This document shows, piece by piece, positions 8,238 to 17,743 of a stretch of 64,000 nucleotides of DNA. A model generated the notes under the pieces. The model searched no databases and was not told where the DNA came from. It was given only the letters and a program-made list of their open reading frames with translations. The position numbers and the translations under genes are program-made. Every line of letters starts with the position of its first letter. Positions within the stretch are counted from its first letter, which is position 1. Source of the stretch: Silicimonas sp963779765 (GTDB lineage: Bacteria; Pseudomonadota; Alphaproteobacteria; Rhodobacterales; Rhodobacteraceae); contig CAVZZP010000004.1 of the NCBI GenBank assembly GCA_963779765.1, positions 372,001 to 436,000 of the forward strand, given 5' to 3'.

Positions 8238-9353
8238 TCAGAACGCCGCGTCTTCCAGAACCCCGTCCGCCGACATCTGGGCATAGAGAAGCCCCTCGCG
8301 CAGACCGCGATCCGCGACCGTCAGACGGTCGGTCGGCCAGACCCGCAGAAGCGCCTGAAGGATCGCCGCGCCGGACATGATGAGCGCGTGGCGGTCCTTG
8401 CCGATCCGGGGATCGATGCGGCGCCCTTCGGGCCCAAGCTCAAGGTATTTGCGGATCACCTTGTCGATCTGGTCCGAGGTCATGCGCAGCCCGTCGACCT
8501 TGGAGCGGTCGTAGCGTCTGAGGCCCAGGTGGCTGGCCGCCACCGTCGTCACAGTCCCCGAGGTGCCGATGATCTGGAACCCCTCTCGGGTCTGCTCCGC
8601 CTCGTAGGGGCTGAACTCCGACAGGTTCTCCTCGAAGTACCAGCTCATCAGTGCGAACCGCGCGGCGTCGTTCTCGACATCGTCGAACTGGTCGCGCAGC
8701 GTCGCCACGCCAAGGGGCACCGAAATCCAGTCCACGACCCGCGCCGCAGGAAAAGGCGAGTTGGGATCGGGCGCGAAGCCCGTGTTCAGACGCATGAGAG
8801 CGCGCGGCCTTTCGACCCGGGGCACCCGGCTGATGTCGATCCAGACAAGCTCGGTCGAACCCCCGCCGATGTCGACCACCAGAAGCTGTTCGGTCCGCGA
8901 CGACACCAGCGGCGCGCAGGAGATGACGGCGAGCCGCGCTTCTTCCTCGGGCTTGATGACCTCGAGCCTGAGGCCGGTTTCGCGATAGACGGAGTCGAGG
9001 AAATCGGCGCCATTGGTGGCGCGACGGCACGCCTCGGTCGCGACAAGCCGCATCCGGTCGACATCGTACTTGTCGATCTTCGAGCGGCAGATCTTCAGCG
9101 CCTGCGCCGTGCGATGCATCGCGGCGCGCGACAGCCGCCCGGTCGCCTCGAGCCCCTGGCCAAGCTGGACGGACTTCGAGAAGCTGTCGACGACGTGAAA
9201 CTGGTTGCCCTTCGGCTGAGCGATGAGCATTCGGCAGGAATTCGTTCCGAGGTCCAGCGCGGCGTAGAGCTCTGCTGGATCGGCCTTGTCGGGGCCGCCC
9301 TCTTCTACCGCAAGCGGGAGAGGGTCGGCGCCCCTAGGACGCTTGGGCGGCAT
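8238..9353 (-). CDS. Ppx/GppA exopolyphosphatase family protein
   Basis: 371-residue member of the ASKHA fold phosphatases acting on polyphosphate or pppGpp. The first nucleotide/phosphate loop is LDLGTNSCRMLIA (about residues 33-45), the second phosphate loop is VVDIGGGSTELVW (about 157-169), and GTSGTVTTVAA follows near residue 265. Length fits the short alphaproteobacterial type lacking the C-terminal HD domain. Whether it prefers polyphosphate or pppGpp cannot be told from sequence. Divergent from serS by 130 bp. Confidence 0.88.
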   Translation of the reverse strand: MPPKRPRGADPLPLAVEEGGPDKADPAELYAALDLGTNSCRMLIAQPKGNQFHVVDSFSKSVQLGQGLEATGRLSRAAMHRTAQALKICRSKIDKYDVDRMRLVATEACRRATNGADFLDSVYRETGLRLEVIKPEEEARLAVISCAPLVSSRTEQLLVVDIGGGSTELVWIDISRVPRVERPRALMRLNTGFAPDPNSPFPAARVVDWISVPLGVATLRDQFDDVENDAARFALMSWYFEENLSEFSPYEAEQTREGFQIIGTSGTVTTVAASHLGLRRYDRSKVDGLRMTSDQIDKVIRKYLELGPEGRRIDPRIGKDRHALIMSGAAILQALLRVWPTDRLTVADRGLREGLLYAQMSADGVLEDAAF

Positions 9354-9483
9354 GTCGCCCTCCGATCTCTGGTTGCCTTCAGCCTATGGCATGGCGCCCC
9401 ACGGGCGCAAGCGCTGTGACGGACGCCTTTCCTCGCGGTCCGAAATGGGCGATAGAACGCGCGAAATACGACAGGAGACCCCG

Positions 9484-10772
9484 ATGCACGACATCCGCGC
9501 CATCCGCGAGAACCCGCAAGCCTTCGACGCCGCAATGGCGAGGCGGGGGCTATCGGGCGTGTCGTCGGAGATCCTTGCCATCGACGAGGCGCGGCGGGCG
9601 AAGATCACCGCCGCCGAGGCCGCTCAGGCCGACCGCAACGCAGCCTCGAAGGACGTGGGCGCGGCGAAGGCCCGCGGCGACGACGCCGAATTCGAACGCC
9701 TGCGCGCCCTCGTGAGCGACAAGAAGGACGAGATCGCACGGCTGGAGGACGAGGCACGCGTCGAGGACGAGCGTCTGCGTGACATCCTGCTCGGCCTGCC
9801 GAACCTGCCCTATGACGACGTGCCGGACGGCCGCGACGAGACCGACAACGTCGAGGTCCGCAAGTGGGGCGAGGTGCCGACCTTCGCATTCAAGCCGAAG
9901 GAGCACTACGAGATCGCCGGGGTGAAGCCCGGCATGGACTTCGAAACGGCGGCCAAGCTGTCGGGCAGCCGCTTCGTCCTCTTGCGCGGCGCCGTCGCGC
10001 GGGTTCACCGGGCGCTGGCGCAGATGATGCTCGACATCCACACGACGGAACACGGGCTGACCGAGACGATGACCCCCGTCCTCGTCCGCGACGAGGCCAT
10101 GGTGGGCACGAACCAACTGCCCAAGTTCGCCGAGGACAGCTACCAGACGCGCGAGGGCATGTGGCTGATCCCGACCTCCGAGGTCACGCTGACGAACACT
10201 GTCCGCGAAAGCATCGTCGACGCCGACCGCCTGCCGATCCGCATGACCGCGCACACCCAATGCTTCCGGTCCGAGGCGGGAAGTGCCGGCAAGGACACGC
10301 CGGGATGCTGCGCCAGCACCAGTTCGAGAAAGTCGAGATGGTGACGATCTGCACGCCGGAGACGTCCGAGGACGAACACGCCCGGATGCGCGGCTGTGCC
10401 GAGGCGATCCTCGAGCGTCTGGGGCTTGCCTATCGCACCGTCGTCCTCTGCACTGGCGACATGGGCTTCGGCGCGCGCAGGACCTACGACATCGAGGTCT
10501 GGCTGCCGGGACAGGATACCTACCGCGAGATCTCGTCGGTTTCGACCTGTGGCGATTTTCAGGCGCGGCGGATGAACGCGCGGGTCCGCGACGCGGAGGG
10601 GAAGCCTCGTTTCGTGCATACGCTCAACGGCTCGGGCCTCGCCGTGGGCCGCTGCCTGATCGCGGTGCTGGAGAACGGTCAGACCGAAGACGGCGGCGTC
10701 ACGCTGCCCGAAGGGCTGCACCCCTGGCTGGGCGGCAAGACCCGCATTACGCCCGACGGCAAACTCGACTGA
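9484..10772 (+). CDS. serS: Seryl-tRNA synthetase, one-base deletion
   Basis: Class II aminoacyl-tRNA synthetase charging tRNA-Ser (and tRNA-Sec). The N-terminal helical tRNA-binding arm spans about residues 30-100, motif 2 is FRSEAGSAGKDT running into RGMLRQHQFEKVE, and motif 3 is NGSGLAVGRCLIAVLEN. The frame breaks near 10298-10302: ACACGCCGGGATG lacks one G compared with the expected ACGCGCGGGATG. Restoring it gives 429 residues, the usual length. A broken single-copy essential gene argues strongly for a consensus error. Terminator follows at 10786-10810. Confidence 0.92.
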
Positions 10773-10785
10773 GACAGCGCGAAGG

Positions 10786-10810
10786 AACCGCCGGGCGTCC
10801 CGGCGGTTTC
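10786..10810 (+). terminator. Intrinsic terminator after serS
   Basis: Perfect 10-bp stem AACCGCCGGG / CCCGGCGGTT, loop CGT, followed by TCTC, 13 bp beyond the serS stop. Confidence 0.7.
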
Positions 10811-10817
10811 TCGGGGC

Positions 10818-11540
10818 ATGGAACGCCTTATCGCATGGGCCGTCTTCGCGGCCGCGCTCGCCTTCGCCCTCGCCCCCCTCGCCGTGCCCTTCGGAGGGTT
10901 CGATCCGCGTGCCTTTCCTAATCCCCTGCCCGACCCCGTGGCCCAGCCCGAGGGATGGACCTTCTCGATCTGGGGCCTGATCTACCTGTGGCTTGTGGTC
11001 ACGACGCTGGGCGCCGCGATCTTCCATGTCGACACGCCGACCTTCTGGCCGCACCGGCCCTGGCTTCTTGTCGCCCTGGTGGTCGGCGCGGCCTGGCTTT
11101 TCGTCGCGGTCGAGAGTGCGCTTTGGGCGACGCTCCTGATCTGGATCATGTGGATCGGGGCCGTGGGCGCGCTGTTCCGTGCGCCCGCCTCGCACCGCTG
11201 GATGGTCAGGGGTCCCGTAGGCCTCTTCGCCGGATGGCTGACGGCCGCGGCCTCGATCTCGATCGCGCTTGTCGGCGCGGGCTGGGGCGTCGGGTTCGGT
11301 GAAGTGACCTGGGCCGTGATCGCACTGGTCCTGGCCCTCGTGCTCGGCATCTGGCTCATGGCGCGACTGGCCGTGCCTGAGGTGGCGCTGGCGATCGGGT
11401 GGGCGCTTGTCGGGCTCACGGTCGACGCGTCAGACAAGTCGACCCTCGTTGCGGGTCTGGCGGCGGCGGGCGCTATCCTGATGCTGGTCCTTGCCGTGCG
11501 CGCCGTCATCAGGCCCTCGCCCCGCTTGGCGGCAGTCTGA
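10818..11540 (+). CDS. TspO-like tryptophan-rich membrane protein
   Basis: 240-residue hydrophobic protein with about seven predicted membrane segments. The motif PEGWTFSIWGLIYLWL at about residues 44-59 and the many Trp residues match proteins annotated as tryptophan-rich sensory proteins related to TspO/MBR. In this group TspO itself responds to oxygen and tetrapyrroles, but this is a longer divergent relative and its ligand is unknown. It begins only 45 bp after serS with a terminator hairpin in between, so it likely has its own transcription start. Confidence 0.72.
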   Translation: MERLIAWAVFAAALAFALAPLAVPFGGFDPRAFPNPLPDPVAQPEGWTFSIWGLIYLWLVVTTLGAAIFHVDTPTFWPHRPWLLVALVVGAAWLFVAVESALWATLLIWIMWIGAVGALFRAPASHRWMVRGPVGLFAGWLTAAASISIALVGAGWGVGFGEVTWAVIALVLALVLGIWLMARLAVPEVALAIGWALVGLTVDASDKSTLVAGLAAAGAILMLVLAVRAVIRPSPRLAAV

Positions 11541-11625
11541 CAAAGACGCGGCGGAGACAAGAGGAGCCTCCGCCGCGCAGGGCGCAGGTCCCGGCGAAAG
11601 GCACCGGAGCCTGCGATGGCTTAGG

Positions 11626-11865
11626 TCAGCCCGCCACCAGCGTGCCGGCCGTCTCGGCAGCAGCCAGTTCGTCGGCGTCGACCATGCCGTCGGCGTTCGC
11701 ATCGATCGTGGCGAACACCTCTTCGGTCACGTCGGGATAGGCCGCCTGAATTTCTTCCATCGAGTACATGCCATCGCCGTCCGTGTCGGTGACATCGGCG
11801 GCAGTCGCGGCGGTCGCGCCGAGCCCGAGCAGGGCAGCGGCAAGAACAGTCCAGGTCTTCGTCAT
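11626..11865 (-). CDS. Secreted EF-hand domain protein
   Basis: 79-residue protein with a Sec signal peptide (TWTVLAAALLGLGATAATAA, cleavage likely after about residue 22) and two EF-hand calcium loops: DTDGDGMYSMEE and DANADGMVDADE. Acidic mature domain of under 60 residues, presumably periplasmic and calcium binding. Three in-frame ATGs lie close together (11877, 11871, 11865); GGAG sits six bases before the one at 11865, which I use. The roughly 250 bp upstream show no convincing gene. Confidence 0.82.
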   Translation of the reverse strand: MTKTWTVLAAALLGLGATAATAADVTDTDGDGMYSMEEIQAAYPDVTEEVFATIDANADGMVDADELAAAETAGTLVAG

Positions 11866-12113
11866 CTTCATCTCCATCTTTTCTGACGGAGGCAGGGGCC
11901 CGAGCCTCGTTGAGAAGCTTCGAGTGTGAGGTAAGGTCATCCCCTGTCCCCGCGCAATGGGCGCGGGCAAGCCCGGCCCGACCTGAGCCGAAAGACGCCC
12001 CGAGGGCCTCGGCGATGCGGCGGAGGTGCGCCGCCGACCGCGCGTCGTAATCCACGGGCGGAACGGCGCGCAGCCGCAGACCCAAGTCGCGCAGAACGGC
12101 GCTTGCGCAGACG

Positions 12114-12773
12114 TCAGTCGGAGGGTGCGAGCCTTGTCGTCAACCGATCCAGCCGCATTTTCTGACGACCGACCCACGTCGAGGCACGGTCCTCGCGGAA
12201 CGCGCGACCGTTGTTCAGCGCGACCCCCCTGGCGAGAAGCAACTCGAAATGCTCACCCGAGCCATCGCGTGCCTGTGCCCCGTGCAGATTGATCCACCTG
12301 AGCCCTTCGGTCTGCACGGCCGGCTCAAGGGACAGGATCATCGTCCCGCCCAGGTCCAGCCTTTCGAGCGACGGCATCCGCGACAGGGAGCCGAGGTCCC
12401 ACACCCAGGATCCGGCCAGGTCGAGGATCTCGAGGTCCGGCAGTGCCTCGAGCGGCGCCAGGTCTCCCGCCCGCGTGTCGCGCAGGGACAGGACGCGCAG
12501 GGACGGGACGGCGGCAAGCGGCGCGAGATCCGACACCCGCGTCCCGCGGAGGCTGAGTTGCGCCAGTCGATCGAGGTCCGAGATGGAGGGTGGGATCTCC
12601 TCCAGCGCCTCCAGACCCTGAAGCGAAAGGACGCGGACGCGATCCCTCGCGCCCTGGGCGATACGCGCCTCGGCCTCGGCATAGGCCGCGTCTTCGCCAC
12701 GGTCGCGGGTCATTACGATGCCCGCGGCGACGATGGCGACGAAGATCAGGAAGGCAGCGGCGATCCTCCGCAC
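12114..12773 (-). CDS. Membrane-anchored leucine-rich-repeat protein
   Basis: 219 residues. The GTG at 12773 is chosen because AAGGAG precedes it by seven bases, overlapping the der stop. An N-terminal membrane anchor or uncleaved signal (residues 4-21, IAAAFLIFVAIVAAGIV) is followed by about five 22-24 residue leucine-rich repeats, e.g. LAQLSLRGTRVSDLAPLAAV, LRVLSLRDTRAGDLAPLEAL and LERLDLGGTMILSLEPAV. Likely faces the periplasm and mediates protein contacts. Function unknown; placement at the end of the yfgM-bamB-der operon hints at an envelope role. Confidence 0.8.
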   Translation of the reverse strand: MRRIAAAFLIFVAIVAAGIVMTRDRGEDAAYAEAEARIAQGARDRVRVLSLQGLEALEEIPPSISDLDRLAQLSLRGTRVSDLAPLAAVPSLRVLSLRDTRAGDLAPLEALPDLEILDLAGSWVWDLGSLSRMPSLERLDLGGTMILSLEPAVQTEGLRWINLHGAQARDGSGEHFELLLARGVALNNGRAFREDRASTWVGRQKMRLDRLTTRLAPSD

Positions 12774-12777
12774 GCAA

Positions 12778-14250
12778 TCACTCCTTTGGGGAGGGCTTGC
12801 CGAGGTGCTTTCGCAGCCGGGAGGGCTTGGACTTCTTCTTGTCCTTGTAGGGGTTCTTGTCGCCCTGCCCCCGGAAATGCAGCCGGATCGGCGTCCCCGG
12901 CATGTCGAAGGCATCGCGCAGCCCGTTGACGAGGTAGCGTTTGTAGCTGTCGGGCAGCTTGTCGGGATACGAGCACATGACGACGAAGCCCGGAGGCCGC
13001 GTCTTGACCTGCGTCGCATAGCGCAGCCGGATGCGGCGTCCGCCGGGCGCGGGCGGCGGATGGGACTCCAGCATTCCCGTCAGCCAGCGGTTCAACTGCG
13101 CGGTCGTCACGCGACGGTTCCAGACAGTGTAGGCGCGCTCGACGGCCTCGCGCAGCCGGTCGAGCCCGCGCCCGGTCGTCGCCGAGACCGTCACGAGGGG
13201 TGCGCCGCGAAGCTGGGGCAGAAGCCGCTCGAAGCTGTCCTTCAGTTCTTTCAGCTTCTCCTGCTTGCGGTCCTCGATGTCCCACTTGTTCACCGCGATG
13301 ACGACCGCCCGACCCTCGCGTTCGGCGAGGTCGGCGATGCGCAGATCCTGCTGCTCGAAGGGGATCGCGGCGTCGAGAAGGACGACCACGACCTCGGCAA
13401 ACTTCACCGCGCGCAGGCCATCGGCGACCGAGAGCTTCTCAAGCTTCTCCTGCACCTTGGCTTTCTTGCGCATCCCGGCGGTGTCGAAGATGCGGACCGG
13501 CATCCCCTCCCAGTCGAACGGCAGCGAGATCGCATCGCGCGTGATGCCGGCCTCGGGTCCGGTCAGCAGGCGATCCTCGCCCAGTAGCTTGTTGATGAGG
13601 GTCGACTTGCCCGCGTTCGGACGGCCCACGACGGCGATCTGCATCGGCCGGTCGGGCGTCGGCATCCGGACCGAGGCGTCGGCCTCGTCGTCCTCGCTGA
13701 CGTCGACGTCGGTTTCTGGCGCGGCTTCCGCGATGATCGCCGCCTCGGCCCCCTTCGCCTCGACCAATGGGCGCAGCACCTGAAGGAGGTCGAACATGCC
13801 CTCGCCGTGCTCGGCCGACAGGGCGATGGGGTCACCCAGACCAAGGGACCACGCCTCGACGTAACCGCCCTCCCCCGCGCGACCCTCGGCCTTGTTGGCG
13901 CCAAGAATGACCTGAGCGGACTTGCGGCGCAGGATGTCGGCGAAGATTTCGTCGGCGGGCAGCACGCCCGCGCGGGCGTCGATCATGAAGAGGCAGGCGT
14001 CGGCCATCTCGACCGCGCGCTCGGTCAGCTTGCGCATCCGGCCCTGAAGGCTTTCGTCCGTCGCCTCTTCCAGACCGGCCGTGTCGATGACGGTGAAGCG
14101 AATCTCTCCCAGGCGTGCTTCGCCCTCGCGCAGGTCGCGCGTCACGCCGGGCTGGTCGTCGACCAGCGCCAGCCGCTTGCCGACCAGACGGTTGAACAGC
14201 GTGGACTTGCCCACGTTCGGGCGACCCACGATGGCGAGGGTGAAGCTCAT
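12778..14250 (-). CDS. der: Ribosome biogenesis GTPase Der (EngA)
   Basis: 490-residue GTPase with two tandem G domains and a C-terminal KH-like domain, acting in 50S ribosome assembly. G1 motifs are GRPNVGKST (about 8-16) and GRPNAGKST (about 210-218); G3 motifs are DTAGLEE and DTAGMRKKAK; G4 motifs are NKAEG and NKWD. The N-terminal G4 is NKAE rather than NKxD, seen in alphaproteobacterial Der. The linker between G domains is acidic. Third gene of a minus-strand operon after bamB. Confidence 0.96.
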   Translation of the reverse strand: MSFTLAIVGRPNVGKSTLFNRLVGKRLALVDDQPGVTRDLREGEARLGEIRFTVIDTAGLEEATDESLQGRMRKLTERAVEMADACLFMIDARAGVLPADEIFADILRRKSAQVILGANKAEGRAGEGGYVEAWSLGLGDPIALSAEHGEGMFDLLQVLRPLVEAKGAEAAIIAEAAPETDVDVSEDDEADASVRMPTPDRPMQIAVVGRPNAGKSTLINKLLGEDRLLTGPEAGITRDAISLPFDWEGMPVRIFDTAGMRKKAKVQEKLEKLSVADGLRAVKFAEVVVVLLDAAIPFEQQDLRIADLAEREGRAVVIAVNKWDIEDRKQEKLKELKDSFERLLPQLRGAPLVTVSATTGRGLDRLREAVERAYTVWNRRVTTAQLNRWLTGMLESHPPPAPGGRRIRLRYATQVKTRPPGFVVMCSYPDKLPDSYKRYLVNGLRDAFDMPGTPIRLHFRGQGDKNPYKDKKKSKPSRLRKHLGKPSPKE

Positions 14251-14297
14251 GTCGGCCTCTCTGAGACGTCAGGCAGCGTCCTTAGCAGAGCGACCGC

Positions 14298-15596
14298 CTA
14301 GCGGAAAGCGTGGAGTTCCCCGTTCTCGGTCACGAGATACAGCGTGCCTCCCGCAACGACAGGATTGCGCACGGCGCTGCCGGGCAGATCGACTGTTCCC
14401 AGAAGGGCGCCCGAGGCGGGGTCGAACTCGCGCAGAAGCCCGTCGTCCGAGGCGACGATCAACCGCCCCCCGGCGAGGACGGGTCCGAAATGGACATAGG
14501 CCGTCTCGCGCCGGGACAGGCGCGGCCTGCGGTAGAACGGCAGGTCGACGACCCAGACCGTCTGGCCGGTCGAGGCGTCGAGCCGCGCCAGCCGGTTCTC
14601 GTCCGTCACCATGAACATCGAGCCGCCGATGACGGCGGGCGGGTTCATCGCGCCCTCGTTCGCCTGCCAGAGCGGCAGCCCCGTCTCGACGTCGAAGGCC
14701 GCGGCGCGTCCCGCATGGCTCGCCGCATAGACGGTGCCGCCCGAAACGACGGGCTCGCCCGAGAGGTCGGCATAGCGGCTGAACGCACGCCCCGTCCGTT
14801 CGCCTGCGACCGAGCCCGCCCAGGTCTGTGTTCCGGTCGACCGCACGGCGGCGATCATCTGCCCCGAGGAGAAGGGAAAGATCACCTGAGCGTCGGCAAC
14901 GGCGGGCGACGGCCCCCCCGCGAGGCCGGAGTTGCTCGTGGCACCCAGGATCTGCCACAGCACGCGACCGCTCGCCGCGTCGATGGCCCAGCCCAGGTCA
15001 TCTCGGGTGACAAGATAGACCACACCGTCCGCAACGGTCGGTGCGCCCGTGGCCGCGGCGTCGAGGTCCTGCATCCATGCGACGGCGCCCGACGCGGCGT
15101 CGAGCGCGGTCAGCGTGCCGAACCCGGTCGTCACGTAGACGCGCCCGCCCGACGCGGCGATTCCGCCGCCCGAGGCCTCGTTGGCGTTCTCCGTAGGCGG
15201 CGTCAGGTCGCGCGACCAGAGCGCCGCGCCGCCGGTCGAATGCGCCGAAACCGTGGCCCGGCTGTCCATCGTGAAGATGCGGCCGGACGAGACGACGGGG
15301 TCCGCCGTGATCCGGTGCCTGCGGTCGGCGCCCTGCCCGATCGAAGCGCTCCACACGCGCGAGAGCGACCGTCCGAGCGCGGGATGGGGAAGCTGGTGGC
15401 GGGCATTGCCGCCGACATGGCTCCACTCGGCATTGACGGTTGCGGGCGGCAAGGCGACGGGGACGCTGCGGTTCACGACCTCGCCCGTGTCAGGCAGGCC
15501 CGCGATGTCGAGCCGTTCGCCCGGCAGCAGCACCTCCTGGTCGCCGCAGGCGGCCAGAAGCGCCAGCATCGCCACCGATGTCGCGATATTCCTCAC
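14298..15596 (-). CDS. bamB: BamB-like PQQ-repeat lipoprotein
   Basis: Beta-propeller lipoprotein of the Bam outer-membrane protein assembly machine. I use the GTG at 15596 (GAGGGG seven bases upstream), giving a compact signal peptide RNIATSVAMLALLAAC with lipobox LLAAC; an in-frame ATG at 15629 would add 11 residues. PQQ-like blades recur across the protein (LTALDAASGAVAWMQDL, AIDAASGRVLWQI, AFDVETGLPLWQ, RLDASTGQTVWVVDL, EFDPASGALLGTVDL). It sits between a YfgM-like gene and der, the same order as in many proteobacteria. Confidence 0.88.
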   Translation of the reverse strand: MRNIATSVAMLALLAACGDQEVLLPGERLDIAGLPDTGEVVNRSVPVALPPATVNAEWSHVGGNARHQLPHPALGRSLSRVWSASIGQGADRRHRITADPVVSSGRIFTMDSRATVSAHSTGGAALWSRDLTPPTENANEASGGGIAASGGRVYVTTGFGTLTALDAASGAVAWMQDLDAAATGAPTVADGVVYLVTRDDLGWAIDAASGRVLWQILGATSNSGLAGGPSPAVADAQVIFPFSSGQMIAAVRSTGTQTWAGSVAGERTGRAFSRYADLSGEPVVSGGTVYAASHAGRAAAFDVETGLPLWQANEGAMNPPAVIGGSMFMVTDENRLARLDASTGQTVWVVDLPFYRRPRLSRRETAYVHFGPVLAGGRLIVASDDGLLREFDPASGALLGTVDLPGSAVRNPVVAGGTLYLVTENGELHAFR

Positions 15597-15638
15597 AGCC
15601 CGGCCCCTCGACCCTTCTCGCACGCGCATGTCCCTGGC

Positions 15639-16301
15639 TCAGCCCTGCGCCTCGGGCGTGCCACCGAGAGCCACAATCAACTGCGTCGCACGAACGCGCA
15701 AGTCTTCCGTGACTTCGGCATCCGCGAGGATACCGCGCAGCGTGGCGATGGCAGCTTCGGTCTCGCCTGTCTCGACCTCGGCGAAGGCGCGCTGTTCCAG
15801 CGCAAGAAGCCGCAACGGATTGCCGGCGGCGAGAAGCGGTTGCAGGCTCGCGACCCGATCCGCGGGTGCGACGGTTCCCGCCGAGACCATGACCGACTTC
15901 AGAAGGGCGATGTCCCGATAGATCTGTGGGGCGGCCGTGTCGGCTGCCAGAGCCTCGAGCGTTGCCTTCGCCGCATCCGCATTCCCGGCCTCGGACTGCG
16001 CCGAGGCCGTCAGAAGCCCCTGGATAGCGCGGCGGGTCGGCTCTTCGCGCGTTGGAAGCGCGGCCATCGCTTCGGCTCGCGCGGCATCGTCGGCGCCGCT
16101 GAGTGCGGCAAGGACCTCGTCGCCGAACGCCTGTGCTTCGGCCGCGTCGCGCGCCTTGCGCCATTCGATGAAGGCGGCCCCCGCGACAAGAAGCACGACG
16201 GCAAGGATCGCGATCCAGCCATAGCGCCGCATGAGCTTGAACAGCTTGTCGCGCCGGACCTCGTCCGACACCTCGGTCACGAAGGAATCCTGATTGGCCA
16301 C
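15639..16301 (-). CDS. YfgM-like tetratricopeptide membrane protein
   Basis: 220 residues starting at a GTG. A short cytoplasmic N-terminus with basic residues, one membrane helix (about 28-47, WIAILAVVLLVAGAAFIEW), and a periplasmic helical TPR-like domain rich in Ala. This matches the YfgM/TPR_21 family, an ancillary SecYEG-associated chaperone linker in enterobacteria. Its stop lies 10 to 43 bp before bamB, and conserved yfgM-bamB-der order supports an operon for envelope protein export. Confidence 0.85.
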   Translation of the reverse strand: MANQDSFVTEVSDEVRRDKLFKLMRRYGWIAILAVVLLVAGAAFIEWRKARDAAEAQAFGDEVLAALSGADDAARAEAMAALPTREEPTRRAIQGLLTASAQSEAGNADAAKATLEALAADTAAPQIYRDIALLKSVMVSAGTVAPADRVASLQPLLAAGNPLRLLALEQRAFAEVETGETEAAIATLRGILADAEVTEDLRVRATQLIVALGGTPEAQG

Positions 16302-16417
16302 CGAAGCCCCGTCTTGTTGTCCCAGACCAGTTGCGCCCTCTTATCCGCTGAATTGGCGGAATGCAAAGCGGCGTGAATGCTGCATGTGCGAAAGCTTGCG
16401 TAGAACCATCGTCATGA

Positions 16418-16440
16418 TTAAACTGAACTGAACGGTTTAG
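16418..16440. promoter_or_regulatory. Operator-like motif upstream of the RND operon
   Basis: TTAAACTGA followed by the near-palindrome CTGAACGGTTTAG (5 of 6 arm pairs), 65 bp before the adaptor start. The TAAACTGA core recurs before the MFS gene at 22716-22734. Resembles TetR/AcrR-type exporter operators; the regulator is not in the window. Confidence 0.45.
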
Positions 16441-16504
16441 CGTACTAGTCCTGACAACGAACTCCGACCGGGGCGAGCGCCCCGGCCAAAGGACCTGATT
16501 TAAG

Positions 16505-17743
16505 ATGCGGCTTTTCCCGATCCTCACTGCCATCGTCGTCGTGGCGAGCCTCTACCTCCTCGTCTTCGAGCGTCCTGCCCTGCTCGAATTCGCCGGGGTT
16601 GCGACGACCAGCGATGCTGTTGCGGCCGAGACCGAAGCGCTGCCCGCCGAAACCAGACCCGCGGACGAGATGCGCACCGTCTCTGTCGTTGCGTTGCGGT
16701 CGTCTGCGAGGTCGGTCGACGGAGCCGTCATCCTCCGCGGCCGCACCGAAGCCGCGCGCGAGGTGGAAGTGCAGGCCGAGACGTCCGGCGCCGTTGTGGG
16801 CGAGCCATCCCGCAAAGGTGCCTTCGTCGAGGCGGGCGATGTCCTGTGCGAACTCGATCCCGGGACCCGCGAGATCGCACTCGACGAGACCGAGGCCCGG
16901 CTGGAAGAAGCCCGCAGCCGCTTGCCTGCGGCCCAGGCCGGTCTGGCGCAGGCCCGCGCCGCGCTGGCCGAAGCCGAGATCAACGACCGGGCCTCGGCCC
17001 GCCTCAGCCAGGAAGGCTTCGCCTCGGAAACCCGCGTCGCCTCGACCACCGCCGCCGTCGAGGCCGCGCGGGCCGGCGTTCAGTCTGCCGCCTCGAACGT
17101 CGAAGGCGCCAGGTCCGGCATCCAGGCGGCCGAGGCCGCTGTCGCCGCCGCCGAGAACGAACTTACCAAGCTCGAGCTTCGCGCGCCTTTCCCGGGCCTC
17201 CTCGAAAGCGACACGGCCGAGCTTGGCGCGCTCCTCAGGCCAGGCGACGCCTGCGCCACGATCATCCAGCTCGACCCGATCAAGCTCGTGGGCTTCGTCC
17301 CCGAGACGCTGGTCGACCGGGTCGAAGTCGGGGCGATGGCGCAGGCGCGGCTGTCGACGGGGCGCGAGGTCACGGGCCAGGTCACCTTCCTGTCCCGCTC
17401 GGCCGACGAAGCCACTCGCACCTTCCGCGTCGAGGTTCGCGTGCCGAACGCCGACCTGTCGATCCGGGACGGGCAGACCGCCGAGATCGCGGTCCAGTCC
17501 GATGGACAGGATGCGCACCTTCTGCCCCAGTCCGCCCTGACCCTCGACGACGAGGGCCGGCTCGGTGTGCGGACGGTTGAAAGCGACGTCGCACGTTTCG
17601 CGCCCGTCAGCGTCATCCGCGACACGGTGGACGGAATCTGGGTGGCGGGACTGGAGCCGCAGGTCGACGTCATCGTGGTGGGTCAGGAGTTCGTCACCGA
17701 TGGCGTGCCTGTCGCCGCAACCTTCCGGAGTGCGTCCGAATGA
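16505..17743 (+). CDS. RND efflux periplasmic adaptor (membrane fusion protein)
   Basis: 412 residues of the HlyD/AcrA family. One N-terminal membrane anchor (3-20), a lipoyl half-motif (EVEVQAETSGAVVGEPSRKG), a long alpha-helical hairpin of about residues 125-220 rich in Ala/Glu/Arg heptads, the second lipoyl half (LELRAPFPGLLESDTAELGA), then beta-barrel and membrane-proximal domains. Joins an inner-membrane RND pump to an outer-membrane channel. Stop overlaps the permease start (ATGA), so the two are co-translated. No outer-membrane TolC gene lies nearby. Confidence 0.9.
   Translation: MRLFPILTAIVVVASLYLLVFERPALLEFAGVATTSDAVAAETEALPAETRPADEMRTVSVVALRSSARSVDGAVILRGRTEAAREVEVQAETSGAVVGEPSRKGAFVEAGDVLCELDPGTREIALDETEARLEEARSRLPAAQAGLAQARAALAEAEINDRASARLSQEGFASETRVASTTAAVEAARAGVQSAASNVEGARSGIQAAEAAVAAAENELTKLELRAPFPGLLESDTAELGALLRPGDACATIIQLDPIKLVGFVPETLVDRVEVGAMAQARLSTGREVTGQVTFLSRSADEATRTFRVEVRVPNADLSIRDGQTAEIAVQSDGQDAHLLPQSALTLDDEGRLGVRTVESDVARFAPVSVIRDTVDGIWVAGLEPQVDVIVVGQEFVTDGVPVAATFRSASE

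Noticed and set aside
11866..12113. Upstream extension of the EF-hand ORF to 12177
   Set aside because: The extension is low-complexity and not conserved-looking, and the signal peptide with correctly spaced GGAG begins at 11865.
14310..16376. Long plus-strand ORF opposite bamB and the YfgM-like gene
   Set aside because: Antisense shadow; the minus-strand genes have lipobox, membrane helix and conserved operon order.
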